NCBI RefSeq assembly: GCF_963855985.1
Contig: NC_087110.1
Location: 5,013,001 to 5,077,000 of the forward strand
From: Ostrinia nubilalis
Lineage: Eukaryota; Arthropoda; Insecta; Lepidoptera; Crambidae
Direction of reading: 5' to 3'
Length of the DNA: 64,000 nucleotides
Below are positions 62,000 to 64,000 of this stretch, one piece after another. The position numbers were made by a program, and so were the translations under genes. Under the pieces are notes generated by a model that was given only the letters and a program-made list of their open reading frames with translations, ran no database searches and was not told the origin of the DNA. The stretch's first letter is position 1; each line of letters begins with the position of its first letter.

Positions 62000-62330
62000 T
62001 AGCTGATGGGGCAGCAAGGTTTTGGAGTGGAGGCCGCGTACCTGAAAACACAGCATGTGACGTCCACTCACAAGGTGGACCGACGACCACATAAAGTCAG
62101 CAGAAAGGCGCTGGATGTAGGCCGCTACGAACTATGCTACTAAAGGAAAATACTCAGTGTGACACTGACTTAATGTACTTTTATTAAAAGGGGATTCTGA
62201 TGAACACACGAGTTCACGGGGATCCCCCGGGGGATCGGGTTAGGGGGATCCTAGTGGACGACATGGCCATTCATGTACGGTCGGAAATCATTGGGGGAAG
62301 CTGCTGAAATGATGCTGATGAAAGTATACG
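62000..62330 (+). mobile_element. RTE subfamily A tail interrupted by about 150 bp
   Basis: WGSKVLEWRPRT is readable at 62007-62042, then a stop, then AAGGTGGACCGACGACC and AGAAAGGCGCTGGATG. The block breaks after 62130 and resumes at 62278 (GGTCGGAAATCATTGGGGG) with a GATGCTGATG tail. The insert contains the perfect palindrome GATCCCCCGGGGGATC (62221-62236). Confidence 0.65.
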
Positions 62331-63535
62331 TATAAATAGTGCGAGTATGGACAATATTGGACATGGAGGCTTATTCCCAAAGCTCTATTGTTTTCAAAAA
62401 TGTAATTTCATACTTTGACTCCCAACCCAACGGATCCATGAGTTCCACGACATTAAAAGTAAAAAAAGCATTTTCTTAGTATATTTTAAAATTTTATTGA
62501 CCTTTGGGATAGATTAGATTCGTTGACCTTTGGGAATAAGCCGACATGGATTATAAACCTTAATTAGCCTTTTCACCGGGCAATTAAGTTCCAAAAAAAG
62601 ATAAAAGGAACAGTGACAATACGCGGTGATTTATCACAGTCGATACTTATCGTTTCTCACACAAAATCAGGATATTTGATTCTAGCCGTTTCAATGGCGT
62701 TTCAATGCTTGGAGAAATCTCGTTTAATAAAGGTCAAAAGGCCCACTCGATTTATAGGTTTATAGCTGAGAATACGGCTCTTTGAAATGGCCAGTGATTT
62801 TGTATTAAATTTATTTTATGCCAGAAATTTTTGGGCAGACAAAAATAGGGCCGTATAAATGTTACGATCAATAAATGTATTTTGATGAAAAATGGATTGA
62901 AAAGAAAATAAAAACTTAGTATTTTGCTGAAATGATATCTTGCCTTTTTATTTACAAAGTTTGAATATATTATTCAATCTCACAATATCTATGTTAGGTA
63001 CAGAAATAATCGTAATAAAATACATTTTATGCTATGTAGATGATAATAATGTTACGACTTTTTTTTAAACTGTCTGGTACCTAGTTGTAGGTGGGTGTTT
63101 TTTTTCAGCCTCATCGCACTCAAACTTACTTACTTACTTATTTAGGTTACTTAACTCAAATCAAGAAACCTTTTCAACAATCTGATAATGTTATTATCAT
63201 TATGTATTTGTTCCTCATCCTACTTCGCTGTGTGTCACAATATTCTTTTGAAAGAGCATTGTAAGAAGAAAATTATTGAGATATTTCTGTTATGAAAGGC
63301 GATCAATTTCAGTGGGTGTGTTTTTGTACTCATATCTATAATAAAGTCATTCATCCAAATTAGAAACCATATGACAAAAGGCTAAGACGTTTTTATGAGT
63401 ATGAGTTTCTCATTAATAAATGAGAGGGAAAAAAATAGCTAAGATAATATTGAAAACATCGTTAGCAAGTTTAATAGTGTTGTTAGTAACATTTAAGAAA
63501 ATTAATTTACTGTACAGACGGCGGCTTGTTAAATT
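62331..63535. other. No gene recognised
   Basis: AT-rich; TTACTTACTTACTTA at 63125. Nothing else. Confidence 0.35.
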
Positions 63536-63662
63536 CATCATCATCATCTTAGCCATAGGACGTCCACTGCTGAACATAGGCCTCCCGCAATGCTTTCTAT
63601 GTTACCCGGTTGATAGCGGCCTGCGTCCAGCGCTTTCCTGCTACCTTTATGATGTCGTCGGT
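63536..63662 (-). mobile_element. RTE subfamily A 3' end
   Basis: TTCATCATCATCATCTTAGC tail, GACGTCCACTGCTGAAC, GATAGCGGCCTGCGTCC, ATGATGTCGTCGGTC. Confidence 0.8.
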
Positions 63663-64000
63663 CTTGTTAAATTAAATACTATGTATCTTATTCAGTCTTA
63701 ATAGGAGCTATTTTACAAAAAAATATATGTATTGATGTCTGTACAAAGTAGGTTTGTTTTCTCTACCCCTGCCAAAACGCTGCGTTCGTAACGATTCTCA
63801 CAAAAAAATCATAATTCGTTTAGCGCAAAGGAATTTGTTAAAATTTAATTTAATTCACTCCGGCTGTTTACACAGGCAAACTTTGAACGGTTACGAGCAG
63901 GGTTGCCGACTGTAATAGGCTAAAATCTCCAAACGCATTTTCGAAATTCCCCAGAAAATAGAAAAATTAAACTCTTTGGATACTATACTAATCCATTTGA
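63663..64000. other. No gene recognised
   Basis: AT-rich sequence to the window end. Confidence 0.35.

Noticed and set aside
62218..62255. Vector polylinker contamination (BamHI/SmaI-like sites)
   Set aside because: The palindrome is longer than, and different from, usual polylinkers, and it is embedded in eukaryotic repeat sequence.
1..64000. An envelope gene or other viral gene near the BEL element
   Set aside because: No additional frame exists between the integrase end and the 3' LTR; the polyprotein stop is inside the LTR.

Overview
This window looks like an intergenic stretch of a lepidopteran (moth or butterfly) nuclear genome. The base composition is AT-rich. I see no bacterial operons, no rRNA, no functional tRNA that I trust, no CRISPR array and no host protein-coding gene that I can defend. 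The lepidopteran assignment rests on the repeat content: many 3' ends of an RTE-clade LINE with (ATG)n tails, short Helitrons of the kind common in moths and butterflies (A|TC...CTAG|T), tRNA-headed SINEs, and many small inverted-repeat elements (MITEs).

The only long coding sequence is the polyprotein of a BEL/Pao LTR retrotransposon on the minus strand (element 51740-58038). It has two LTRs, a 4-bp TTGA target duplication, a primer-binding site and an uninterrupted frame covering Gag, protease, RT, RNase H and integrase. The two LTRs match at every aligned position by eye but differ by one 60-bp block, so the copy looks young. Other protein relics are a piggyBac cysteine-rich tail (10285-10557), several LINE C-termini, and a decayed copy of an unnamed multi-copy arthropod protein (40262-40991).

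Layout. 0-9 kb: foldback and MITE elements, a small minisatellite, RTE ends. 8.8-11.4 kb: a three-level nest, with a piggyBac-like element inside an element ending in inverted CATAA-rich arrays, inside an older RTE fragment. 11-20 kb: MITE clusters sharing TAA targets, Helitrons, RTE ends. 20.7-23.9 kb: a 1.39-kb hAT-type element with an 8-bp duplication, then a 1.67-kb unclassified element carrying repeated GTGACA motifs. 24-35 kb: SINE/LINE ends and a foldback with a triplicated arm. 36.1-43.2 kb: two near-identical 1.43-kb foldbacks. 44.6-51.1 kb: a MITE chain, the second hAT-type copy in inverse orientation, a Helitron inside a hAT MITE, a SINE inside a LINE, and a second piggyBac-like element. 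51.7-58.0 kb: BEL/Pao. 58.4 kb: about 85 perfect TAAAA units. 60.0-61.4 kb: a third large foldback whose tip matches the tips of the 36-43 kb pair.

There is no host pathway to describe. The biology here is transposition: nesting order, shared target sites, and non-autonomous families that would depend on transposases encoded elsewhere. Superfamily names are inferred from target-site length and terminal sequence unless a protein supports them. Boundaries were read by eye.
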